64,000 nucleotides of DNA from Galbula dea (Eukaryota > Chordata > Aves > Piciformes > Galbulidae). Where the stretch lies: assembly GCA_013399015.1 (NCBI GenBank), contig VWZX01004911.1, positions 1,242,340-1,306,339 of the forward strand. Reading direction: 5' to 3'. A program made the position numbers and the translations under genes. This document shows positions 10,815 through 21,146 of this stretch, one piece after another; within the stretch, counting starts at the first letter, position 1; every line of letters begins with the position of its first letter. The notes beneath the pieces were generated by a model that saw only the letters and a list, made by a program, of their open reading frames with translations, was not told the origin of the DNA and made no database searches.

Positions 10815-11653
10815 TCCTGAAGTTCCTCTGAGTGCTTTTCCTTTGCTTGCCTCTACATTTTCCATAGACTCTTGCAGCATTCTTTAAATCCAGTGGTGCT
10901 CAGATACCATGGTGATGGTTGACCTTATTATTATGGGTGACCTCTTTCTTTTGGCCTTGGACAGTGATGGCTGACAACAGAGAAGAGCATTTGCTGTGGC
11001 TGTGTCAGGGTATCTGAGTGTTTTACAGTCCACATGTGAGGTGCTGAGTGCAGATCAAACTGGATTTGAAACCAGAAAGCAGGAATCATACTACTACTAA
11101 TAGAAAAGAAAGTCAAATGTGCACATGGCATTGTCAGAGGCTCAGCTGATTTCTTGACACTGCCATCAGCATCCCTGACATCACAAACTCCAGTTAGAGG
11201 GAAAGCAGATTACACCATTTTTTGCAGGGGGTGGAACATGTATCTGCTGAGGAAGCAATGTGATTTTCTGCCTTGGCTTTGTGTGTGTGTGTGTGTGTGT
11301 GTGTTCTGGCACGTACTGGGTGGGGAAGAGTTAGGTATTCAAATCCTTTGCCTCCATAGCATAAACCTCTTGATTTGGTCTTGTGGAGAAAACAGAAAAA
11401 TAGGGTAGGAAATGCAGCCTGCAAATATGATCTCATAGGGGTACCTGTCAATTCCTTCTGCAACATAATATGTGTATGTGTAGACACAAACAGAGATGGT
11501 TCCCTTTGGACTTCAGGATTTTCATTACTTTATGCATAAGAAGCTCAGGAGAATAAAGAGTAAAATGCTACAATGGGGATGGACCTGTAAACTGAAAAAT
11601 CCTTATTGCAAGAAAGATCCTTATTAAAAACAGAGCAAAAAAAAGTAAGAGTC
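10815..11653. other. unique non-coding stretch
   Basis: No gene is recognised. The only simple repeat is the GT run listed separately. The last 70 bases before the AT-rich minisatellite are A-rich. Confidence 0.4.
11281..11305. repeat. (GT)n microsatellite, about 12 units
   Basis: Twelve uninterrupted GT dinucleotides. Long enough to be a useful polymorphic marker. Confidence 0.95.
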
Positions 11654-11878
11654 AAATTCCTGATGATTTTATCTGACCACAAATTCCTGGTGACTTTATT
11701 TGACCACAATCCCTGATGATTTTACTAGACCACAAATTCCTGATGACTTTATTATTTGACCACAAACTCCTGATGATTTTATTTGGCCACAAATTCCTCA
11801 TGACTTTTATTATTTGACCACAAATTGCTGATTTCTTTATTATTTGACCCCAAACTCCTAATGATCCTATTTGCCCAC
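11654..11878. repeat. AT-rich minisatellite, 8 units of 26-31 bp
   Basis: Eight tandem units begin AAATTCCTGATGA (with variants) and end TTTGACCAC. Units 1, 2, 5 and 8 are 27 bp and unit 3 is 26 bp. Units 4, 6 and 7 carry an inserted TAT before TTTGACC and are 30-31 bp. Divergence between units is clearly higher than in the 44-bp array at 513, so this array is older. The minus strand is open across it only because the repeat is stop-poor in one phase. Confidence 0.95.
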
Positions 11879-12905
11879 AAGTAAGGTTTGGAATTTGCAG
11901 CCTGAACCTTAGAGACTCTGAGCTGGAGAGCAAGTGCTAAGCTAGCTGCCCAGCAGCCAGCTCCACTCCTGCTTTGAATGTTTAAACATCCTCCAAAGAG
12001 AATGAATTTTTCATCTATCACTTCAGCAAACAATCTGGCTCCTGTGTGCTGAGGGGATGAATAACCACACGTGGGGGATCTTAATGGGAAAAGACAAGGA
12101 AGCATGAAGTGATGCTTTCTCAGGATCCCACCTCACTTGTGTCTCAGGAGTTAGATGTCAACAATTGCATTTTGCAGCAGCATGACTTAATACAGTTCCC
12201 CTTTGCTGCCTTCTGGGATGTCTCCTGCCCCAAAGAAAAAGCCAAATGGCTTTGTGCTTGGTGTGGTTTTAGGTTGCAGGATTTTTCTTTGGGTTTTGGA
12301 TGCTCACACCTGGTTTAAAGAGGATGTGATGATGCCTAATTGAGCTACTGCTTCCCTGGCTCATCCTTCACCCCATCTTGATAGATCTTTCATAGGACAT
12401 GTAAGTCCCTGTCTGCAAGGCTGTGGTGAAGGTGTCCAAAAGATGGACCACCTCCCAACTCCCTGCTGTTGCAGAAACACAGGCAAGAGAGAATATTTAT
12501 AGGCAGGAAAGCAGCTCTTTACAGTTCCCATCCCATCTCTCACTTCGTTTTAATCTTTGGTCTCCATATTGGTGATTAAGTATCAGCTTGGCTTACTGTT
12601 TGTCACACTCTGTTTGTAAAAAATAGTCTGTTTCCTGTATTATTTCTTTTATTTTTCTATTTCTGTTTTATTTTCATGCTGCTGAGGTTTTAACATTTAT
12701 TCCCTCTTCCTAGCAGGCCAAGTGTTTAAAGAAAAATGGCTAGATGAGTGGGGCTCCTGAGCTAGTTGTTGTCCTGATTCAAAAGCCCTGCACTGGTCCT
12801 TATTTCAGGAGACTTGTTGTGAGATTAGTGGTAGAGACTACAAATAATGAAGCTCCTGCTGGCTGAGAACTCATTTAGAGATAGAAATAGTAATAATAAG
12901 AGTAA
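11879..12905. other. unique non-coding stretch
   Basis: No gene or transposon is recognised. The part 12600-12700 is T-rich. Confidence 0.4.
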
Positions 12906-13117
12906 GGAACATGAAGAGAAACTTGTTTGCTGTGAGGGTGCAGAGCCCTGGCCCAGGGTGCCCAGAGAGGTTGTGGAGTCTCCTTGTGGGGAGAGATTCC
13001 CAAGGCAGCTGGAGGTGACCCTGGGCAAGCTGCTGTGGGTGACCCTGCTTTGGCAGGGGGGTTGGACTGGATGATCCCCAGAGATCCCTTCCAACCCCCA
13101 ACCATGCTGGGATTCTG
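12906..13117 (+). mobile_element. CR1 LINE 3' fragment, well-preserved family
   Basis: Contains AGCCCTGGCCCAGGGTGCC, a GGAGTCTCCTTGTGGGGAGA segment, GGGGGGTTGGACTGGATGAT and CCCTTCCAACCCC, ending ATGCTGGGATTCTGG. It shares long near-identical stretches with the copies at 14017, 28388 and 46137, so it belongs to the same subfamily. Sense orientation, 5'-truncated. Confidence 0.95.
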
Positions 13118-13439
13118 GAGCAGATTTTCTTGGGAATGCTCACTTTTATCAGACCCCTTTGGGTTTGCACTCATGATTTTAGTCTCAATGCTTGGGACAC
13201 AATTTGTCTCTTAAAAACACATGCTGCAAGAACACATCCAAAGAAGTGAAGTGTGAGGCATTAGCATCCCCTTGTAATTTGTTTTTTTGTGGTTTCCTAA
13301 GTACTCACTGCAGGTCTTGAATTGCAGACAAGGCACTTGCAAAGCAAAGAGGGAATCTCCTTGGTATGTGAGAGGTGGCCAGAATTGGGCATTAGCTCTG
13401 CCCCACCCTCAGCACCCTGAGTGATTTCCTCCAGCCCTC

Positions 13440-13860
13440 AGTACAGTCCTCAGCTATGTGTGGTGCATTAGTTAAGTTAATTACAACAGCACCAAGATTC
13501 ATTGCAAATTGTTCCTAGTTAAAACTGAAAATTCACTGGAACAAGGAGTGCTAATTATATTCCACTTGTTACTGCTGTGTCTAGTTAATATTCCAACAGC
13601 TGCTTTGGCAAGATAATGATGGCTCCAGCAGAAATTACTGAACAAATAGATTTTTAAATCAGTAACAACATATTTACCAGGATATTTTTTTTCCCCTCTC
13701 TTCATACACAAAGTTAAGCCCTGCCAGAGTTGAGCATTCATAGTCACTGAAAAGTAGAGATAAAAAAAAAATCAACATTGCCATTATTGTGTTAATTTGG
13801 CACAATTCAGGAAAAAAAGTGCTAAGCAAGAAAATATTATTGATAAATAAATGTTTCTAT
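13440..13860. other. AT-rich, repeat-free block resembling a conserved non-coding element
   Basis: AT-rich unique sequence with TTAGTTAA, GTTAATTAC and TTAATTTGG cores and no transposon. It lies between two CR1 copies. The CNE reading is inferred from composition and motif content only. Confidence 0.25.
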
Positions 13861-13877
13861 CCTTGTCTAGGGATATA

Positions 13878-13945
13878 GTGTAGGGAACTTATGTAGTAGA
13901 GTGTATAGGAAACTTATGTAGTCTATCCCTTGTATAGGGAACCTC
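13878..13945. repeat. short imperfect tandem repeat, 2.5 units
   Basis: GTGTAGGGAACTTATGTAGT (13878-13897) is followed by the near copy beginning GTGTATAGGAAACTTATG at 13901. A shorter third copy, TGTATAGGGAAC, begins near 13931. The period is about 23-30 bp. Confidence 0.7.
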
Positions 13946-14016
13946 TTCTCAGGTTCACAAAACCCAGTGTAGCTTTTGGGTTGGTTATACTCAGGGCAGC
14001 ATCAGGAGAAGATCTT

Positions 14017-14338
14017 CTCAATGCTTATCAATATCTAAAGGCTGGGGGCAAGAGGCTGGAGCCAGACTCTGCTCAGTGGTGCCCAGGGATAGCCCAAGGG
14101 GCACTGGGCACAAACTGGAAGCCAGGAGGTTCCACCTGAAGAGGAGGAGAAACTTGGGTGTTGGAGCCCTGGCCCAGGCTGCCCAGAGAGGCTGTGGAGT
14201 CTCCTTGTGTGGAGAGATTCCCAAGGCAGCTGGAGGTGATCCTGGGCTAGCTGCTGGGGGTGAGCCTGCTTTAGCAGGGGGGTTGGACTGGATGATCCCC
14301 AGAGGTCCCTTCCAGTCCCCACCATGCTGGGATAATGG
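14017..14338 (+). mobile_element. CR1 LINE 3' fragment, well-preserved family
   Basis: About 320 bp in sense orientation. It contains GGCTGGGGGCAAGAGGCTGG, GAAGCCAGGAGGTTCCACCT, GGAGTCTCCTTGTGTGGAGA and GGGGGGTTGGACTGGATGAT. It ends in a worn ATGCTGGGATAATGGG tail. It extends farther 5' than the neighbour at 12906 and is the same subfamily. The same strand and about 900-bp spacing could mean two insertions or one local duplication. Confidence 0.95.
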
Positions 14339-14339
14339 G

Positions 14340-15154
14340 ATCCTGTGAGGACTGGACCCTTGCAGTGCAGTTGAGCTCTGGCTCCTGCTCACTGCCCACT
14401 CACCGCTGCTGAGATGTGCAGATGCTTTGTGGAACTGCAGTAGCAGCAGCCTGGCTCTCTCTTTCTGCCCTTAGTAATGGAGTTAAGGCATTCAACAGGG
14501 ACTCAGGAGAGACCATTTCCAATGCCTGCTTCTAGCACAAGGTTTCTTGAGTAACCCAGAGCAAAATCTTTCTTTTCCTATGGATCTACACAAAACAGAG
14601 GGACTCAGTGCACAAAGCATTGTGCAGAACTTGTTCTACCTGCACAGTCTGAGTAATGAAGTTAAATGCTTGTGATACCTTGTAAGGCAGAGGAATTCTT
14701 CTGCTAAAGCTGCAGAACCATGGCAGGGTGAAGGCAGGAGCTGCCTTCTGTGCTAAGGAGGAGCAGCAGAGGTTGCTCAGGCTTTACTTTGTCTTGTCCC
14801 ACAGCACACCTGGTGTGGGGAGATACTTTTAGGTGAAAGTTTCAGTTTGCACCTAACACAGCAGCACTTGTGACCTGAAACAAACCATTCCTGTGTCTGT
14901 GACAGCAGATAGAGCCTCAGGACTTCTGAGTGTTGACATCTCTGCCTGCAGAGGAGCTCAGAGCCTCCTGCTACCTGCCTCAAGACTGTCCCCATGCTGC
15001 GGCTCAGATTGGTGCTGCATCTGAGTGATGCACAGCTGCATTTCAGCAGGACACATGCACACCATCAGCCACCACGCTGTGCCTGCTTATATCTAAGGCA
15101 ACTCATCTCTAAAGTGTCCAGATTTGTATCAGCAGAGGAACATCTACCTTACAG
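14340..15154. other. unique non-coding stretch
   Basis: No gene or repeat is recognised. Sequence is of average composition up to the splice-acceptor-like CTACCTTACAG at 15144-15154. Confidence 0.4.
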
Positions 15155-15366
15155 GGAAGCGTAAGGCACCACCACCTCCATCCTGCCCTCTGAGCAGCCT
15201 GAGGCTCAGCAAGGTGGAGAGAACCACAAAGCTCCCACTAAGGCAATCAGCAGAGCCAGAGGAGAGCTCAGGTTTTGTCACTCCTCCCACCCTGTGCACT
15301 CCTCTCTGGGAACAGGCAGTAGCCTGCACAGATGAAAAGATGCAGGCCCTATTTAATGAATCGTGA
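15155..15366 (+). CDS. candidate terminal exon, proline-rich, product not assigned
   Basis: CTACCTTACAG ends at 15154 and is a fair 3' splice site. The frame that follows gives about 70 residues starting KRKAPPPPSCPLSSLRLSKV and stops with TGA at 15364-15366. A basic-plus-polyproline motif of the K(R/K)RAPPPP kind is known from actin-regulatory and SH3-binding proteins such as cordon-bleu, but nothing else here allows assignment. An AATAAA at 15835-15840 lies about 470 bp past the stop and would suit a 3' UTR. Possible internal donors exist (CAAG|GTGGAG near 15211). The antisense frame is also open for 221 codons, so openness alone is weak evidence. It may well be non-coding. Confidence 0.18.
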
Positions 15367-15834
15367 AGAAGTTCAGCTGGTGCTGAATGTTTCAAATCAG
15401 AGGCAAAGCAAACCCTCTGGAGTGTCTGGGGTTCTTTTTTAATGGATAGCACAGCTTCTGCTTTATTATTACTGTTATTACAGTTTGCAGCTGCAAAATG
15501 ATCTGAAATTTCAATAGCAGCATGCCTCTTCATGCTGCTCCAGGAACCTAGAGGCTTCATGGTATAAATTGACTTGCACCTCTCAGCCAGCCAGGCTGGA
15601 GCCCTGGATCCCACCAGTTTATAACCCATCTCCCCAAAAGAGGGAGAGAGATGTTCTAACACCTCAGCCAGCAAGGAGGAATGTTTAGAAGTGCTACCAT
15701 TGAGCAAGCCTCTACCTTTGGAGGATGAGCATGCAAGCAGGGGGGCTACCTGCCTGGAATTCCTTCCATTTTCAATTAGTTTTCTTTGGAGAGAGGATTT
15801 TCTTCCCACTTAGCCATAACACTAGGATGTGTTA

Positions 15835-15840
15835 AATAAA
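15835..15840 (+). terminator. possible polyadenylation signal AATAAA
   Basis: AATAAA within GTTAAATAAATTC, followed by a T-rich stretch (GGGTTCTTTCC). It would serve the candidate terminal exon upstream. The hexamer is common by chance in AT-rich DNA. Confidence 0.15.
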
Positions 15841-16079
15841 TTCACTCTGGGTTCTTTCCTGTCTGGCAAAATGATTTGTGAATGAAGGTGGAGGGAAAAG
15901 AAATCTAGTTAGCAGCAATTGAACATGCAAAGTGGGGTGACCAAGTAACTCTTTGCTGCTGAGCCAACATTGATGTATGTCCTCTGGTGTCTTAGGGGAG
16001 GTTTCTAATTGCAATGTGAGTTTTGTGTAGTAACCTACTGGGAGAAGGGGAGAATGCAATTGCTTATCAGTTTATCATT

Positions 16080-16260
16080 ACAACCTTTTATTAAGGTTTT
16101 TTTTAATTAAAATGGAGTGACAAATGTACACTCTTATCCCTATATGCCATCTTATCTAGTGTGACTGCTGCTATATTAGTGAACTAAATCCTCTTGATTA
16201 CATTGGATGTGATCTTATGAAGTATGACAGCTTTACATATTAATAATAGGAACTGGCTGA
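16080..16260. other. AT-rich block with GATA and homeodomain motifs
   Basis: Contains TTTTAATTAAAAT, two CTTATC words (GATAAG on the minus strand) near 16133 and 16150, GATTACAT and ATTAATAATAGG. It is repeat-free. The enhancer-like reading is inferred. Confidence 0.28.
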
Positions 16261-16924
16261 ATAGTCTGTCTCCTGACCCTCTTCTCTGGGCCTCTCCACC
16301 AGCACAGTTCTAATCTATTTATCTCAGTCTCTTTCCAAGATAAGATCTGGTACTCCCAGGGAAGTGCAGTTGTCCCCATTTCACAGGCAGGGAGTGGAAA
16401 CACAGAGTCCAGGAAAGACCTGGGACCAAACCCCTACCTCCAGAGCTTTGACCACAGCCCCTTTATCCCAGAAGCTCCAGCTCCATCCCTCCCTTCTGTA
16501 GAGGGGCAGAGTAGGAGGGATCTGTTTTATTCTCCTGATCTCAAGCTGAATCTCATCATGTTCCTGGCATCAAATTTCTACTTGCATGAGATGAGCAACA
16601 GCTTTTGTTTAGTGACTTCTGCAGCACCAGGAGTAAGGGGACTATTCTCCTGGGTGGCTGTGCACCTAAAATGGGTGTGCAAGTGACATTGTGGGTCCAG
16701 GGAGCTACCTGCCTACAGCTGAGATGACAAAATGAGAAAGGGATCCTAAACAACAGGCCTGAAAGGCTCCACTCTAGATCCCAGTTTACCGTCCCCAACA
16801 TGGGGTTTGTGTCATGCAGCTACAGGCCCTTTATTGACCTGGTTTTGACTGAGAAGAAAATGCAGCTCTGTGGCATGATGAGAGTGATGGAGGATGGAGA
16901 GGACTCTTGTTTGCTAGCTCTTTT

Positions 16925-16943
16925 GCCTGCCTGCCTGCCTGCT
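16925..16943. repeat. (TGCC)n microsatellite
   Basis: About four to five TGCC units. Simple repeat. Confidence 0.85.
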
Positions 16944-17380
16944 TTCCCTAACTCTAAAAGAGTTTCCCCTTTAGGCCAGGAGAAACCAGAGCTGCTCTGC
17001 AGCCACTCAACTGCTATTAACCTATGCAACTCCATGGAGCTGCAGAGCTTTTAGAGCCCTTCACTTCCATCCACCTTAGCTCTGCAGCAAAAACACCCCA
17101 CCCCACATACTGCCTTATCCATTTCTAGCCAGTGGCCTAAATTCTGCTCCCTGCAGAATGGGTGAACCATGCTGAAGTTAGTGGAGCTGCTGCTGATTTG
17201 CAGGGATGCTGGATGGAGCTGTGTGCTCCCATGGAGCTGGCTCTGCCAACACAGGAAGCTCTTCACATCTGTGCCTTTTATGAGAAGCCAGCAGAATCTC
17301 TCCAGAGCTGGTGAGGTTTTATGGCAGATAAAAAGCACTCTCTGTGGGTTAAAATCTGGATAATCCAGAGATACAGATGA

Positions 17381-17399
17381 AGGAGGAGGAGGAGGAGGC
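17381..17399. repeat. (GGA)n microsatellite
   Basis: Six consecutive GGA-type triplets. Simple repeat. Confidence 0.85.
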
Positions 17400-18359
17400 A
17401 CAAGATGTGTGATGCAGTTGAACTGAAATCCTGGAGAGCAGCAGCAAGCTAAAGAGAGTCCCAGGCACCTACAGCTTCCATGGTTGGGTCTAAATTGGAG
17501 CCTGAATGTCTCTTCCCACTCACAGCTCCACCTTGCAGCATTGTTCCATTGCTCCATTTCCATCTGGCAGAAGATTTGGGGGAGGTCATTGTCTGTTTGA
17601 CCCTTTGCAGGTAGTGGTGCCTTGCTCTATATCATCCATTCTCTTTTCTTCTTTCCATTTTAGAAGAGCAGTTCATTCTTATTTCTACATTAATTCCATG
17701 TTGTTGTTTCAAACTTCACCCCCTTAACAGGAAGGGACCTCCTTGAATGGTATTTCATTAATTACAAGCAACTCAAAGAAATAGCTTTATTTCCTAGCAA
17801 CTCCCTGGCCATTACTCTGGTTCTCCATACATCTTTCTGTGACTTTCATGATTCCTTTCAACTGGGCTAGTTCAGAAGACCTGTCTGCTGGATCAGCACT
17901 GCCCTTTGTAGGCTAAAATAGATGAGAAGGGAGGTTTGCTTTCTGTGCAAGGAATAAGTTGCCTAAGGAAATGTTCTAGAGAGTCCAGAGGAGAAAATAG
18001 AAATCCAGTCCTCAGGGAAACATTGGTGCCCAATGGCTCATCCAGGTCTTGGTGGGGAGGTTCAGGTGGTGCAGCTTGACCATAGTAGTTGTAATTTATT
18101 CACCTCAGTGATGCATCTTACCAGTTACTGAACATCTGGGCACCTGGGAAGTGTGGTCTACTATATGGGTTTAGAAAGAGCCCAGTTGTAGAAAAGTGGG
18201 TGTTAAATGAATGTAATAATAACTCTTCTGTACACAGGTTTGAAAAGCTATCTTTACCTGTGGTACAAAGCATCAAAATATAAAGGTCATTATAAATAAT
18301 CAAGTTGAGAGAAATGTTTTTTAAAGACTTGGCATAAAGTTGATGGAGGACTGAGGCTG

Positions 18360-18680
18360 TTTCCTTCCTCTGCTTTCACAAATAACCAGCAAACAATTAA
18401 TCTAAAGGGCCTCAGATGCCCCAGCCAGAGAGCTGACATGAATAATGGTTATGGCCCCACGTAATCCACAAGGCTCATAAACAGTTAATCTTCACCAAAA
18501 GGGAGAGTGAAATATTGTTTGATATCATTTTTAATAAAGAGAATAAATTAGGCTTTAAAGATCCTGGCCCATCTTTAAATGCTGGTTACAGCTCCTGCAC
18601 CCAGAGCGAATTAGCAACTGAATAAGTGTGTCAGGGGTTATCAGCTGAATTATTACCTCCCAGTCCACTTTGCATTCTCC
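18360..18680. other. repeat-free block resembling a conserved non-coding element
   Basis: About 320 bp with no transposon. It holds AACAATTAATC, ACAGTTAATC, GATATCATTTTTAATAAAG, a CTGAATTATTACC segment and several TAAT cores, interleaved with GC-moderate words. The texture is like vertebrate developmental enhancers. This was not tested by alignment. Confidence 0.33.
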
Positions 18681-20430
18681 TGGCTGATGTGGCCATGGGA
18701 GCTGGCAAGCTGGCCACCTGCTCATGATGGCTCTGCAGATAACCAGCTTTGTCTGAGGAATTAAAATGGTGGCTTTAATCCTCTAGTTAATTCCTAATTC
18801 CACGAGTCCCATCAGTCACGTGAGGGAGAGGGAGAGCATTGTTCTCCTCTGTTTACTCCTTGCTAGTTGAGGGTTTGATGATGTCCAATCTCCCTACCAT
18901 GGCAAATTTAACTCTTCAGCTCTGGCCCTGGAGAGGCAGTAGCCAAGGTGGGTTCTTATTCACCATGAAGACAATGTTGGCAAAAGGAAAGGGTTAAAAT
19001 GGAATTGAGTGCAGGCCTCCCTTCTGAGGCTGTGCCTCAGATTGGGTTCTGGGAAAGATTGATGGTGGGAGTTCAAATTAATTGCAAGTACATTTGTTTT
19101 TAGCAATACACATGCATGGAGATCTAAGAACACCAGGCAGGGCTTTGGGCTAACCCAGCCAGGAGAAGGTAAATCAGATGTGAATGCATAGTTGGGGTCT
19201 GTTTATCCAACAATGCCCACCTGGGCTATAATGCTGCCTTGGAGAGCAAGAAACAGTCATTAGAGCAGGTGATGCAATCAGGTTGATTGTGTTGAGGTCT
19301 TAGGCAATCCATGAGAAACAACTCTTAGCTGTCCCCACCCCAGCAGCCCTGGGAAGTGATGTTGTTGCTCCTTGCATGGGTTTGTGATTTGTTGTGCTCT
19401 GGTATCTCCTACTGCTTTAGGATCTCCACAAGACCCAGTGAGCAAAACTCCATCAGCACTGCTAGAGTCTTGCAGTGCCTTGGTTTCCCTCTTTACACAA
19501 GAGAGAGTATTTCAGGAGCTCACCTGGCAGATCAGTGGCCAACAAGCCACACATTCACTATTTCATACCTCAAACCAATGTTAAAACTATCAGGATATTT
19601 CCCCCCTTCTTTTCAAAGCAGAGGGACAAAAACTGCTCACAGATATACTGGTATAAACCCAGAATGTCTCCATGGAAGCCATCAGTAGCATGATTCATTG
19701 CTGTGACCCAGTAGCAAGCCCAGCATGGTGCAGAGCCCCTGGTGGGACTGTGTCTGAGCTACCTCTCAATCCACTTGCTGCCATGCCCCAGCAGCATCGC
19801 AGCTCGAGCATCTCTCTGTCTGAACAGAACCACGCTGCTGCTGGAGCTCACACTTCTGCATGGCATTCCTTTGTGTTGTTCACAAGCAGCCATCTGGCCC
19901 TAGGACAGGGATTTCCACACCATGGCCATGACCTGCTCCTAACCCAACATCTTCCCTTGTCCTCTGGGAAAAGGCCCACGAGTGAGGAGTGGCTCCCTCA
20001 TCATCATCCCAGTGGTGTTGGCACTGAAGGCAAATCACTTCCTATATTTCTAGTTCCTGCTGTTCACATGTCTTATTAATTATACCACCTAAAGCACATT
20101 GCCAGAAATACACACTTTTCTCTTTCTGAGAAGAATCCTTGCTCTGCATGGTTAAACAAGGAGCAGAACTTGAGAAGAGCAGGGGTGGGGGAAAAAAAAC
20201 CCCACAACAACCAGAACAGTTTTCTTTGTCAAGAATTATTTGATCTTTGTATTTTTGAGGGGGAGGGAGGAAATCCTAAACTTTGCATTTCAATGGATTT
20301 TTTTATTATTATTATGAATCCATCTGTGCACACACACACACAAGTCTTTTTTGTTCTGTACAAGGCACAATTTAAGGCAGCTTTCAGAAATAAAAGGCAG
20401 AACAAATGTTACTGTTATTCCCAATATACA
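18681..20430. other. unique non-coding stretch
   Basis: No gene or transposon is recognised. Several overlapping frames of 70-135 codons between 19356 and 20079 lie in different phases and share no recognisable domain, consistent with chance. A short ATT/CA simple-repeat patch lies at 20297-20343. Confidence 0.4.
20297..20343. repeat. (ATT)n and (CA)n simple-repeat patch
   Basis: A T run merges into four ATT units, then after a short gap GTGCACACACACACACA. Two short microsatellites. Confidence 0.8.
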
Positions 20431-20441
20431 GATGTTTATTC

Positions 20442-20640
20442 TTATCTTCCCCCCCTCCTCTTTCTTTTTCCTTTCTTTATTTCTCCTACTGTCTTCTCAG
20501 TGACATCATAAGTAGGACTTGTCTCTTCAGTGCCTTGCAAAGACTTTTGTTTGCTGGGACAGGAGCCTATTATGTCGTCACAGGCTGGAACAGTAATAAT
20601 CTCCCCCTTGGAAGCCTTAGCAGAAGACAATGAAAGGAAC
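20442..20640. other. polypyrimidine tract, strong splice acceptor and CRE-like sites
   Basis: Positions 20446-20500 are almost all C and T and end in TTCTCAG at 20500, an excellent 3' splice site on the plus strand. Just after lie TGACATCA (20501-20508) and, near 20573, GTCGTCA, which resemble CRE/ATF sites. The minus strand is open from 20630 to 20442 (62 codons) with a basic end (KKGKRKRRGGR). That basic end is simply the translated pyrimidine tract. No exon end could be chosen. Confidence 0.2.
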
Positions 20641-21040
20641 CATATTGTTTTCTGCTGGCACTAAAGAAAGGCAGTGAGGGAATCTGCAGGGGGAGAAAAA
20701 CCAAATCAGGGGAGAGAGGCAGACACTCTGGCATTTTCCTTTCCAAATGAATGTTTGGGGTAAAAAAAGGAAAGGGTTTCCACACTTAAAAGACAAGGAT
20801 GGACATTTTAATTACCAGGTCAGACAGCAGGTTGGATGGCACTTCAGGTGAGAGGACCTGATCCTGGAAGGAGCTAGGCTCATCAGGAGAAATGGTCTCT
20901 GCTCCTTACCCTCTGCCTTCAGCTCAAGGTAACATTGTGCAGGTGGAGTTCATGCCACCTCATCTGTCCAGATGCTGAAGCATTTGAACTGCTCCAGTGC
21001 TGGTCTGTCCTCTCCAGCTGGAGCTCTTCCAAACCCCCTC
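20641..21040. other. unique non-coding stretch
   Basis: Nothing recognised. Confidence 0.4.
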
Positions 21041-21146
21041 TGGATGTGGCACTTTGTGGTGTGGTTTAGTGACATGGGGCTGTTGGTTTGATGGTTGGAC
21101 TTGATGATCTTAGAGGTGTTTTGCACCCTTACTGATCCTGTCATGC
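21041..21146 (+). mobile_element. CR1 LINE 3' fragment
   Basis: GATGTGGCACTTTGTGGT, then GTTTAGTGACATGGGGC, GATGGTTGGACTTGATGATC and a worn end near 21146. Sense-strand CR1 3' end, shorter and more diverged than the 12906-type family. Confidence 0.85.

Larger units (their letters stand above)
16261..18359. other. unique non-coding stretch
   Basis: No gene is recognised. A (TGCC)n run at 16925-16943 and a (GGA)n run at 17381-17399 are the only simple repeats. The 170-codon minus frame at 17051-17563 includes the translated GGA run and shows no recognisable domain. Confidence 0.4.

Noticed and set aside
15144..15809. 221-codon minus-strand frame, the longest outside repeats
   Set aside because: No domain, signal or splice context is recognised, and frames of this size are only moderately unlikely in this much sequence. 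Kept only as a note beside the plus-strand exon candidate.
17051..17563. 170-codon minus-strand frame with a polyproline run
   Set aside because: The proline and serine run is the translated GGA microsatellite, and no domain is recognised.
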